The notes below the pieces were generated by a model, which was not told where the DNA came from, did no database searches, and saw only the letters and a program-made list of their open reading frames with translations. From an uncultured bacterium (GTDB lineage: Bacteria; Bacillota; Clostridia; Christensenellales; QALW01), in NCBI GenBank assembly GCA_905214315.1, contig CAJMLN010000006.1:3606-67605 (forward strand): a stretch of 64,000 nucleotides of DNA, given 5' to 3'. Positions 48,204-56,496 of the stretch are shown in pieces (within the stretch, counting starts at the first letter, position 1; every line of letters starts with the position of its first letter). Position numbers and translations under genes: made by a program.

Positions 48204-49943
48204 GTGAAACAAGAAAACTCCGCGGATAAAAAAAATACGGTCCGGACCAGGCTGGCGGAGCTTTGGCGGGATAAGCGCGGCTACTGGAAGCGATTTTTCA
48301 TCGCCTTGCCGGTATTGCTGTGCCTGTGCTTTACAGTGCTGTTTTTCGGCCCGGTGGAGATTACGGCCTCCGGTGCCGACTCCCTGATCTTCGGGCTGGG
48401 CGATACGGCGTTGGCGGCGGGTCTTTTTGCGCTGGCGGTGCTGGCTGTTTCGTCTTTTGGGCTGGCCGCCCTGCGGGGGCGCGTGTTCAACTATGCGGCG
48501 TCGGTTATCTTTGCCGCCTCGCTGGGGGCGTATATTCAGGGAAATTTCCTCTCCGGAAAAATGGGCGCCCTTACGGGAGACGCGATTGCCTGGCAGGAAT
48601 ATACCGGGGCAATGGCGGCGAACCTGGCCTTTTGGGCGATCCTTCTGCTGGCGGTGTTTTTTCTGCTGTATCTGAATAAAAAAATATGGACCAATGCGCT
48701 GCGGCTGATTTCCTGCCTTTTGGTGGTCATGCAGCTGGCGGGGCTGGGCAGTATTCTGGTAAAAGCCTCGCAGAAGGAGAGTGAAATAGCCGCAAGGGAA
48801 GTGTATCTTTCCGATAAAGAGCTTACGGATTTTTCAAAAAACAAAAATGTTCTGGTGTTTTTGCTGGACAGGCTGGACTATGATTATATTGAGCAGGTGC
48901 TTGCTCAGGATCCGGATTTTTTTGACAGACTGGACGGCTTTACCAGCTATACCAACGCTACGGCCGAGTTTGCCCGGACGCGTCCCGGCGCAAGCTTTCT
49001 GCTCTCGGGCTATGAGGAGGGCGCCTATCGGATGCCGGCGGAGGAATATTTTGAAAAGCAGTGGACGGCCGGCGGGCGCAATCTTCTGGCGGATTTGAAC
49101 GCGGCGGGGTATACGGTCAATCTCTATGGTGATACCTTGGGCATGATCGGCTCCGGGCAGGGATTTGAAGCGTATGTTTCCAATCTTTCCACGGCGGAGG
49201 AAAAGCTGAATTACGCGCGGCTGCTGAAAAATGTGCTGAATCTCTCCTTTTATCGTTATGCGCCCCAGGCGATGCGGCCGTTTTTCTGGTGTTATACCGA
49301 TGACGTAAACCGCGGGCTGTACCCGGAAAGCGGGCGGTATGAAATTGACGAGGCAAAATATGCGCCGCGCTTTCAGCAGCTGCAGCTGAAGGAGCGGAAC
49401 TATTTTAAATTTTATCATTTTAACGGACCGCATCCGCCCTATACGCTGAATGAGGACGGGAGCCGTACGGCGGGCACGGAGACGGATGCCGTGCGGCAGA
49501 CCAGGGGCTGCTTCCGTATTCTGTACGGGATTTTTGATCAGATGAAGGCGCAGGGAATTTATAAGGATTCCGCTATTTTAATTTTAGCCGACCACGGCAG
49601 CGCCGTTTCTGACCATGAGCCGGTGACCAAGGCGACGACGATCGGCCTGTTCTATAAGCCGGCGGGAGCGCAGGGACAGAAGCTGGCCCATTCCAATGCA
49701 CCGGTTTCGCATAAAAACATTCCTGCTACGGTAATGAAGGCGGCCGGGAGTGAGTACGCGGCCTACGGCACTCCCCTGGACGAGGTAGCCGAGGATGCGC
49801 AGCTTGTGCGGCATTTTTATAAGAGCGTCATGGTAGGGGACCACGAGAGCGAGGTCTACGTTTATGATATCACGGGCGACGCCAACGTGTTTGAAAACTG
49901 GAGGGTGTCCCATACCTTTAAAGCAGAGTATTATTTTTATTGA
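48204..49943 (+). CDS. LtaS-like sulfatase-fold membrane phosphotransferase
   Basis: A 579-residue protein. An N-terminal part with about five transmembrane helices (about 30-185) is followed by an extracellular sulfatase/alkaline-phosphatase-fold domain (about 215-555): NVLVFLLDRLDYDYI (first metal Asp), TRPGASFLLSGYEEGA near the expected nucleophile Thr/Ser, FYHFNGPHPPYTLNE and LADHGSAVSDHEP (metal Asp-His). Relatives include lipoteichoic acid synthase and phosphoethanolamine or phosphoglycerol transferases. GTG start; RBS GAAGGAG lies about 13 nt upstream. First gene of the envelope cluster; exact donor and acceptor unknown. Confidence 0.82.
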   Translation: MKQENSADKKNTVRTRLAELWRDKRGYWKRFFIALPVLLCLCFTVLFFGPVEITASGADSLIFGLGDTALAAGLFALAVLAVSSFGLAALRGRVFNYAASVIFAASLGAYIQGNFLSGKMGALTGDAIAWQEYTGAMAANLAFWAILLLAVFFLLYLNKKIWTNALRLISCLLVVMQLAGLGSILVKASQKESEIAAREVYLSDKELTDFSKNKNVLVFLLDRLDYDYIEQVLAQDPDFFDRLDGFTSYTNATAEFARTRPGASFLLSGYEEGAYRMPAEEYFEKQWTAGGRNLLADLNAAGYTVNLYGDTLGMIGSGQGFEAYVSNLSTAEEKLNYARLLKNVLNLSFYRYAPQAMRPFFWCYTDDVNRGLYPESGRYEIDEAKYAPRFQQLQLKERNYFKFYHFNGPHPPYTLNEDGSRTAGTETDAVRQTRGCFRILYGIFDQMKAQGIYKDSAILILADHGSAVSDHEPVTKATTIGLFYKPAGAQGQKLAHSNAPVSHKNIPATVMKAAGSEYAAYGTPLDEVAEDAQLVRHFYKSVMVGDHESEVYVYDITGDANVFENWRVSHTFKAEYYFY

Positions 49944-49987
49944 GTCTGCCCTTTTTTAAAGGGGCGGCAGGCAGGAAAGGATGCAGA

Positions 49988-50302
49988 ATGAAAAAAGTTA
50001 TAAAAACCGCGGCGGAATTCCTTTTGTTTTTTGCGCTGGGATGCGCGTTTTTCACGGCGACGGTAAGCGCGTATATCGATCCCTCGGCCATGACGTATAT
50101 CGTGCAGGTGGTGGTGGGCATCGTAATCGCCGGTGCGGCGGCCTTTGGCTTTTATTTTCAGCGGCTGCGGCGCAAGCTGAAAAAGAAGGAGGAAGCTGTG
50201 CCTGAGGACTATGATTCGGCCGCGTTCTCCGAGGAGGAGATCGAGGACGACGGCGAGTTTGACGACAGCGATATCCCTGATGACGACGAAGATACCCAAT
50301 AG
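49988..50302 (+). CDS. Small membrane protein with YIDPS motif
   Basis: A 104-residue protein with two hydrophobic segments (about 8-28 and 37-57) separated by AYIDPSAMTYIVQ, then a basic QRLRRKLKKKEE stop-transfer and a very acidic C-tail. I have seen the YIDPSxMTYxIQ pattern beside sulfatase-fold envelope genes in Firmicutes, but no function is known to me. ATG 49988 has AAAGGA 6 nt upstream. It overlaps the following signal peptidase start by 23 bp and is probably a partner of the upstream transferase. Confidence 0.7.
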   Translation: MKKVIKTAAEFLLFFALGCAFFTATVSAYIDPSAMTYIVQVVVGIVIAGAAAFGFYFQRLRRKLKKKEEAVPEDYDSAAFSEEEIEDDGEFDDSDIPDDDEDTQ

Positions 50303-50795
50303 GAAAAAGCAGAAAAAACCGGAGCTTTTGTTTTTGCTGCTTGTTGCGGCGGCCCTGGCGGCCGCGGCAGCGGTATCGTTGTTTTTTGTACGCCCCGCGC
50401 GGGTGGACGGCGCTTCGATGGCCGGTACCCTGAACGCGGGAGACGTTATTTTGCTGGAGCAGTGCAGCTACCGCAGGGGAGAGCCCCAAAGGGGCGATAT
50501 CGTTGCTTTTTTTAAAAAGGATGTAACCGGAGGCCTGCTTATAAAGCGGATTGTGGGGCTTCCGGGCGAGACGGTGGAAATTGCGGAGGGCGTGCTGTAC
50601 GTCAATGGTTCCGCCCTGCCGGGATATTCCGGCTTTTTGGAGGATATGCCGGCCTGCCGGATAGCACGGGACTGCTACTTTGTGATAGGGGATAATTTTA
50701 AAGAATCGGTGGATTCCCGTGCTTGGCGGGAGCCGTTTGTCCGCCGGGAGGATATCCGCGGCCGGTATTGGCGCCGCATTGTCTCGTTTGGCTGA
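50280..50795 (+). CDS. Divergent type I signal peptidase
   Basis: A 171-residue S26 signal peptidase. One N-terminal transmembrane helix (about 17-38) is followed by the catalytic Ser in GASMAGTLNAGD (usual SMxPTL has Pro, here Gly), the catalytic Lys in IKRIVGLPGE, and the conserved box IGDNFKESVDSRAW. Start ATG 50280 lies within the upstream gene with no clear Shine-Dalgarno, pointing to coupled translation. Located between the YIDPS protein and the YidC/TagB fusion, it may process a cargo of this cluster and be additional to a housekeeping LepB. No N-terminal export signal other than the anchor. Confidence 0.85.
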   Translation: MTTKIPNRKKQKKPELLFLLLVAAALAAAAAVSLFFVRPARVDGASMAGTLNAGDVILLEQCSYRRGEPQRGDIVAFFKKDVTGGLLIKRIVGLPGETVEIAEGVLYVNGSALPGYSGFLEDMPACRIARDCYFVIGDNFKESVDSRAWREPFVRREDIRGRYWRRIVSFG

Positions 50796-50820
50796 AAATC
50801 TTTATTTTTAGGAGCTTTTC

Positions 50821-52932
50821 ATGGGAATTATTGGGGAAATTCTCGGCACGCCGCTGGGATATGTTATGAAGCTGTGTTATGATCTGATTCACAACTACGG
50901 CTTTGCCATTATTGTGTTTACGCTTTTTACCAAGGTGATTTTGTTTCCGGTTTCAATGCTGGTGCAGAAGAACTCGGTAAAAATGATTAAAATGAAGCCG
51001 GAGCTGGACGCGCTGAAATACCAGTATATCGACGATAAGGACGGCCTTTTGGACGCGCAGGCCGCGCTGTACAAGCGGGAGAAATACAGCCCCTTTGCCG
51101 GGACGATTCCGCTTTTAATTCAGCTGCCGCTGATCTTCGGCCTGATCGACGTGGTCTATCGGCCCTTAAAGCACATCCTGCACTTTCCGGCCGAGGCGAT
51201 TTCTGCGTTTACCGCCAAGGCCTCGGAGCTTTTAGGCACGGCCGAGCTGGGCTCCTCACCGGAGCTGGTGGTCATGCGCTGCGCCAATGACCCGGCCAAC
51301 CAGCAGGCGTTTCTGGATTTGCAAAACGGCGCGCTCTCCGGGCACGACGTAGGCGGTATGCTGGAGCGGATGCAGAGCGTGGATATGAACTTTTTCGGGT
51401 TCGATCTTTCAGCGGTGCCCTCGGTGGCCGTGCTGAACCTGCTGTTTCTGATTCCGGTTCTGGCGGGCCTGAGCGCGCTGATTATGTGCGTGGTGCAGAA
51501 TAAGATCAACGTGCTGCAGATCGAGCAGAGCCCCCTTGCCCAATGGGGCATGACGCTGTTTATGATTGCTTTCTCCGTGTATTTTGCGTTCCTGGTGCCG
51601 GCGGGCGTGGGCGTATACTGGATTTTCGGCAATCTGTTTTCCATACCGGTTATGTATTTGGTAAACCTGATTTATAACCCCAAGGAATATATTGATTATA
51701 AAACGTTAAATAAGCTCAAGGAAAAGGCGAAGGCCGAGCGGGAGCAGAAGCGCGCGGACAATAAGCTTTCGCGCCGGTATTATAAGGAGCTTTGCGCCGA
51801 TCACAATTTAAGCAAAATGCGCCTGATGTTCTATTCGGAGCAGAGCGGCTTTTACAAGTATTTTGAAAGCATTATCGACGCGCTTTTGAAGAACAGCGAC
51901 GAGACGATCTATTATGTCACCAGCGATCCTAAGGACGCGGTTTTTCAGAAGAACAACCCCAGAATCAAGCCGTACTATGTGGCGGGCAACCATTTGATCG
52001 CGCTGATGATGAAGCTGGAGTGCCGCATCGTGGTGATGACTACGCCGGATTTGGAAAAATATCATATCAAGCGCTCCAAGGTGCGCAGGAATATTGAGTA
52101 TATTTACGTGGACCACGGCTGTACCAGCCTCAATCTGACGTACCGTCCCGGTGCACTGGATTATTTTGACACTATCTTTGCGGTAAGCCGGAATCAGGGC
52201 ATTGAGGTGCGGGAAATCGAGCAGCTGCGCGGCACGCGGAAAAAACGGATTGTAAAATGCGGCTACGGGCTGATCGATAACATGACCCGAGCCTATGAAA
52301 AGCTGGAAAAAACACAGAACGACCGCCCCGCGATATTGATTGCGCCCTCCTGGCAGTATGACAATATTCTGGACAGCTGTCTGGATAACCTGCTGGAAAG
52401 CCTGCTGAGCTGCGACCGGTATCGGGTTATCGTGCGTCCGCATCCGCAGTATATCCGGCGCTTTCCGCTGCAGATGGAAAGTATTTTGGAAAAGTACCGC
52501 GGCCGCTTTAATGAGAATTTTAAAATAGAGACCGACTTTTCCTCCAATGTTACCGTTTATACGGCGGACATGGTGATTACCGACTGGTCGGCCATCGCCT
52601 TTGAATTCAGCTTTACCACCTTAAAGCCCACGCTGTTTGTCAATACGCAGATGAAGGTGGTCAATAAGGATTATAAAAAGATCAAGATGAAGCCCTTTGA
52701 TATCACCGCGCGCAATATTGTGGGAAAATCCGTGGAAAAGGAAGAGACGGCCGGTATTGCCGCCATAGCGGACGAGCTGCTTGCGCATCAGGCCGACTAT
52801 ACGCAGAGCATTGCCCGGCTGAAGGAAAGCTATTTTTATAACCTGGGTCATAGCGGCGAGGCGGGAGCGCAATATATCATCGACCGCCTTTGCACCGGCC
52901 CTGCATCGGCGGAGGCGGCCCAGGAGGAGTAG
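50821..52932 (+). CDS. YidC/Oxa1 insertase fused to CDP-glycerol glycerophosphotransferase (TagB/TagF-like)
   Basis: A single 703-residue ORF. Residues about 1-300 form a YidC/Oxa1 insertase: FAIIVFTLFTKVILFP (groove helix; the usual Arg position reads Lys), SPFAGTIPLLIQLPLIFG, an external insert, and FLVPAGVGVYWIFGN. A charged cytoplasmic linker (about 295-325) leads to a TagB/TagF-type domain (about 330-690) with VDHGCTSLNLTYRPG, GYGLIDNM, APSWQYDNILD, VIVRPHPQYI and MVITDWSAIAFEF, the latter three being the active-site His and Ser/Glu boxes. The insertase half likely anchors the enzyme or feeds an acceptor to it. Follows the signal peptidase by 25 bp. Confidence 0.9.
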   Translation: MGIIGEILGTPLGYVMKLCYDLIHNYGFAIIVFTLFTKVILFPVSMLVQKNSVKMIKMKPELDALKYQYIDDKDGLLDAQAALYKREKYSPFAGTIPLLIQLPLIFGLIDVVYRPLKHILHFPAEAISAFTAKASELLGTAELGSSPELVVMRCANDPANQQAFLDLQNGALSGHDVGGMLERMQSVDMNFFGFDLSAVPSVAVLNLLFLIPVLAGLSALIMCVVQNKINVLQIEQSPLAQWGMTLFMIAFSVYFAFLVPAGVGVYWIFGNLFSIPVMYLVNLIYNPKEYIDYKTLNKLKEKAKAEREQKRADNKLSRRYYKELCADHNLSKMRLMFYSEQSGFYKYFESIIDALLKNSDETIYYVTSDPKDAVFQKNNPRIKPYYVAGNHLIALMMKLECRIVVMTTPDLEKYHIKRSKVRRNIEYIYVDHGCTSLNLTYRPGALDYFDTIFAVSRNQGIEVREIEQLRGTRKKRIVKCGYGLIDNMTRAYEKLEKTQNDRPAILIAPSWQYDNILDSCLDNLLESLLSCDRYRVIVRPHPQYIRRFPLQMESILEKYRGRFNENFKIETDFSSNVTVYTADMVITDWSAIAFEFSFTTLKPTLFVNTQMKVVNKDYKKIKMKPFDITARNIVGKSVEKEETAGIAAIADELLAHQADYTQSIARLKESYFYNLGHSGEAGAQYIIDRLCTGPASAEAAQEE

Positions 52933-53061
52933 GTGTTCAAAAACAGAAAAGAACAGCGCCAGAATGAACGACGCTTTCTTTTTGTTCCCAAAAATCCGTA
53001 AAGCTTCGGTTTTGCGTTCACATACAAGCAAGAAAAATAAAAAATGAACGGGGAGGAATCC

Positions 53062-54057
53062 ATGATGAAACGCATCAGAAACCTTATTTCTTTTGTACTT
53101 ATTTCAGTGCTTTTCCTTTGCGCAGCCTTTACCGGCTGCGGCGGAGAGAAAAAGGAAAAAGTAGTCATTTACACCAGCGCCGAGGATTTCCGGGTGGAAG
53201 ACCTGCGGGAGCGGCTCAACGCACAGTTTCCGCAGTATGAAATCAATATCGAATATATGTCCACCGGTAATCATGCGGCCAAGCTTTTGGCCGAAGGCGT
53301 TAATACCGAATGCGATATTACCCATGACCTGGAATATCCGTATCTGGACAAGCTGGCCGAGGCGGAGGGACTGGCCGATCTTTCGGAATATGATATGTCG
53401 GTATACGCACCCGATGCGGCGGTAAGCAAGTATTATATTCCTGAGGTGCGCAACGGCGGCGCGGTGATTGTGGACGCGGCCGCGCTTACGGAAAAGGGGC
53501 TGCCGGTGCCCGGCAGCTATCAGGATTTGCTGAAGCCGGAGTATAAGGGACTGGTAATTATGCCTAACCCCAAATCCTCGGGTACCGGATATATGTTTGT
53601 AAAGGCTCTGGCGGTTTCTATGGGCGAGGAAGAGGCTCTGGCTTATTTTGATCAGCTGAATGAAAACATTATTGAATATACCTCCTCCGGCTCCGGCCCG
53701 ATCAACCGGCTGATTCAGAAGGAAGCGGCTATCGGTTTGGGAATGACCAGCCAGGCGGTAAACGCCAATCAGGAGGGCGGTAATTTTGAAATTCTGTTCT
53801 TTGAAGAGGGCTCGCCGTATTCTATGTACGGGCAGGCCATGATCCGCGGCAAGGAAACGCGCGAGGCGGTAAAGACCGTGTTTGATTTTATGGTCAATAC
53901 CTATAACCGCGAGGCAAACAACAAGTTCTATCCCGAACAGATTTTCGCCGACGGCCCCGGCAAGGTGGAAAATTATCCCCAGAATATTCAGTATGCCGAT
54001 ATGGGCGATACCTCTCCCGAGAGCAAGGACGCGCTTTTGGCAAAGTGGAAATATTAG
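53062..54057 (+). CDS. ABC transporter substrate-binding lipoprotein (2-aminoethylphosphonate/Fe-type)
   Basis: A 331-residue extracellular solute-binding lipoprotein; signal peptide ends at FTGC with a lipidated Cys. The body reads VVIYTSAEDFRVEDLRERLN, ITHDLEYPYLDKL, LLKPEYKGLVIMPNPKSSGTG, IEYTSSGSGPINRLI and ADMGD, typical of family 1 binding proteins near PhnS (2-aminoethylphosphonate), PotD and ferric-binding proteins. RBS GGGGAGGA. Forms an operon with the next two genes. Ligand is inferred, not shown. Confidence 0.82.
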   Translation: MMKRIRNLISFVLISVLFLCAAFTGCGGEKKEKVVIYTSAEDFRVEDLRERLNAQFPQYEINIEYMSTGNHAAKLLAEGVNTECDITHDLEYPYLDKLAEAEGLADLSEYDMSVYAPDAAVSKYYIPEVRNGGAVIVDAAALTEKGLPVPGSYQDLLKPEYKGLVIMPNPKSSGTGYMFVKALAVSMGEEEALAYFDQLNENIIEYTSSGSGPINRLIQKEAAIGLGMTSQAVNANQEGGNFEILFFEEGSPYSMYGQAMIRGKETREAVKTVFDFMVNTYNREANNKFYPEQIFADGPGKVENYPQNIQYADMGDTSPESKDALLAKWKY

Positions 54058-54067
54058 GAGCAAAAGC

Positions 54068-54832
54068 ATGGAAAACGGCGATATCAAGCTGAAGGTCACC
54101 GGCCTTACAAAAAATTACGGGGAAAAGTGCGTGCTGGATCAGGTTTCCTTTTCCGTGTACGACGGCGAATTTCTTTCAGTGCTGGGCCCTTCAGGGTGCG
54201 GCAAAACCACGCTTCTGCGGATTCTGATCGGCCTGCTGGAGGCCGACGCCGGCTCGATCGTTAAGGACGGCGCGGAGATCACCCATGCCGCGGCCTCTGC
54301 CCGGGGGATGGGCATTGTCTTCCAGAATTACGCGCTGTTTGAAAACATGACGGTTCTGGGCAACGTGGAGTATGCCTTGAAAATCAAAAAGGATACAAAA
54401 AAGCAGGCGCGCGCTCTGGCGCAGGCGATGCTGCAAAGAATGGGGCTGGAGGAGCATGCGGGCAAAAAGCCGCACGAGCTCTCCGGCGGGCAGCAGCAGC
54501 GCGTGGCCATTGCCAGAACGCTGGTGCTGAAGCCCGACATCATTCTGTTTGACGAGCCGATGTCGGCGCTGGACGTTGCCACACGGCTGATGCTCCGGCA
54601 GGAGCTGAAGGAGATCCAGCGTGAGTTCGGCACCACGATGATCTATATTACCCATGATCAGGAGGAGGCCTTTGCGCTTTCGGACCGGATTATGGTCATG
54701 GATAAGGCGCGGCTTGTGCAGATCGATACCCCTGAGCATATCATCGATATGCCGGCGGACGACTATGTGCGCAGCTTTGTCAACGACAATCTGCGCATCA
54801 AGATCGATTCGCTGGTAAAATACGTGAGGTGA
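54068..54832 (+). CDS. ABC transporter ATP-binding protein (PotA/PhnT-like)
   Basis: A 254-residue ATPase with Walker A GPSGCGKTT, Q-loop VFQNYALFENMTV, signature LSGGQQQRVAIAR, Walker B IILFDEPMSALDV and switch His ITHDQEEAFALSDRI. It stops after the helical end without the C-terminal TOBE domain that PotA/MalK usually carry. Start at ATG 54068 with AGGAG 8-12 nt upstream, 11 bp after the binding-protein stop. Confidence 0.93.
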   Translation: MENGDIKLKVTGLTKNYGEKCVLDQVSFSVYDGEFLSVLGPSGCGKTTLLRILIGLLEADAGSIVKDGAEITHAAASARGMGIVFQNYALFENMTVLGNVEYALKIKKDTKKQARALAQAMLQRMGLEEHAGKKPHELSGGQQQRVAIARTLVLKPDIILFDEPMSALDVATRLMLRQELKEIQREFGTTMIYITHDQEEAFALSDRIMVMDKARLVQIDTPEHIIDMPADDYVRSFVNDNLRIKIDSLVKYVR

Positions 54833-54837
54833 GGGGC

Positions 54838-56496
54838 ATGAAGCGATTCGTATCTGCCGCCCGGGGAGAGAAGGCCGGCGCGGCGGTGAGCAAGATCATT
54901 TTTGCTTCGGTGTTCGCGGCGTTCGTGCTGCTGCCGCTGGTGCGTATGCTGCTTTATATTGACGGCCGCAGTCTGCACGAGGTCTTTTCCGCGCCGTATT
55001 TTAAGGAGGCCGTCGTCAATTCTCTGACCTCAGGCGTAACGGCGTCGTTGATTTCCCTGCTGCTTGCGTACTTTTTAGCGGTATGTCTCTCCCGGGTGGA
55101 TATCCGCCTTAAGAGCCTGTTCAGCGTGATTTTTATTCTGCCGATGCTGATTCCCTCCATTTCCCACGGCATGGGTCTGCTGCTGATTTTAGGCAACAAC
55201 GGCCTGGTTACCCGGCTGCTGCATTTGGATTTCAGTATTTACGGCTTCTGGGGAATTGTGGCGGGTTCGGTGATGTATACGTTCCCCGTGGCGTTTCTGA
55301 TGTTCAGCGATATTTTAAAGTATGAGGATTATTCGCCCTATGAGGCGGCAAAGGTGCTGGGGGTTTCCGCTCCGCGGCGCTTTGCCTCCATTACGCTGCC
55401 CTATCTGCGGCGGCCGCTGATCTCCATTGTATTTACGGTGTTTACCATGATTATTACCGATTACGGCGTGCCGCTGATTATCGGCGGAAAGTTCAAAACG
55501 CTGTCGTCGGTGATGTATCAGGAAGCCATCGGTCGGCTGAATTTTGATAACGGTGCCGTGCTGGGCGCGGTACTGCTGGTTCCCGCGGTGATTGCGTTTG
55601 TATTTGACCTGCTCAACCGCGATAAGGGCAATATGAGCTTTGTTACCCGCCCCTTTGTGCTCTCTAAAAGCCGCGGGGCAAGGGCGGCGGCATATGGCTT
55701 CTGCACGCTGGTGTCGCTTTTAGTCATGATTCCGCTGATCTGCTTTGTGCTGATCGGCTTTGCCAAACGGTATCCTACCGATCTGTCCTTTACGCTGAAA
55801 AACATACAAAAGACCTTTACGATGGACGCGGGAAAATATCTGGCCAATTCGGTGATTATTGCGCTTTGGGTATCGGTGCTGGGCATGGGAATCTCCTTTT
55901 TTGCCGCCTACCTGACGGCCCGCATGAAATCCGGCCTTTCCCGGCTGCTGCACCTGATCTGCATTACCACCGCGGCGATTCCCGGCATCGTGCTGGGCCT
56001 TTCCTATGCCATCGTGTTTAATCAGAGCTTTATCTATAATACGCTGATCATCCTGGTGGTGGTAAACCTGGTGCATTTCATTGCCTCGCCGTATATGATG
56101 ATGTATAATTCCTTTTCCAAGCTCAATGAAAATCTGGAGGCCGTGGGCAAAACCATGGGCGTCGGTCGGCTGCGGATGCTGAGGGACGTCTTTCTGCCCC
56201 AGAGCCTTTCCACAGTGCTGGAGGTTGGCAGCTATTTCTTTGTCAACTGTATGATGACGATTTCCGCCGTGTCCTTTTTGGGCAGCTCTTCCGCCGTTAA
56301 ACCGGTTGCGCTGATGATCAATCAGTTTGAAGCGCAGATGCAGCTGGAATGCGCGGCGGTGGTGTCGCTGATGATTCTTCTGGTCAACATGCTGCTGAAG
56401 CTTTTGATTTTTGCAGTAAAAAAACAGATGGCGCGGCGCGGCCTGAAAAAAGCGCAGAAGGCGAGGAGTACATATGCTTACAAAAAAACAGTTTGA
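54838..56496 (+). CDS. ABC transporter fused permease (two BPD_transp_1 units)
   Basis: A 552-residue inner-membrane permease with two homologous halves (about 12 transmembrane helices). Each carries an EAA loop for ATPase contact: EAAKVLGVSAPRRFASITLPY in the first half and AVGKTMGVGRLRMLRDVFLPQ in the second. The architecture matches AfuB/PhnU-type fused permeases of ferric or 2-aminoethylphosphonate importers. RBS GAGGTGAGGGGC before ATG 54838. The 3' end overlaps the LicC-like gene by 23 bp. Confidence 0.92.
   Translation: MKRFVSAARGEKAGAAVSKIIFASVFAAFVLLPLVRMLLYIDGRSLHEVFSAPYFKEAVVNSLTSGVTASLISLLLAYFLAVCLSRVDIRLKSLFSVIFILPMLIPSISHGMGLLLILGNNGLVTRLLHLDFSIYGFWGIVAGSVMYTFPVAFLMFSDILKYEDYSPYEAAKVLGVSAPRRFASITLPYLRRPLISIVFTVFTMIITDYGVPLIIGGKFKTLSSVMYQEAIGRLNFDNGAVLGAVLLVPAVIAFVFDLLNRDKGNMSFVTRPFVLSKSRGARAAAYGFCTLVSLLVMIPLICFVLIGFAKRYPTDLSFTLKNIQKTFTMDAGKYLANSVIIALWVSVLGMGISFFAAYLTARMKSGLSRLLHLICITTAAIPGIVLGLSYAIVFNQSFIYNTLIILVVVNLVHFIASPYMMMYNSFSKLNENLEAVGKTMGVGRLRMLRDVFLPQSLSTVLEVGSYFFVNCMMTISAVSFLGSSSAVKPVALMINQFEAQMQLECAAVVSLMILLVNMLLKLLIFAVKKQMARRGLKKAQKARSTYAYKKTV

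Noticed and set aside
48189..48214. Possible fourth parS site near ACGTGAAACA before the sulfatase gene
   Set aside because: Only the right half matches; the left half (ATAAAA) has no TGTTTC, so no palindrome.
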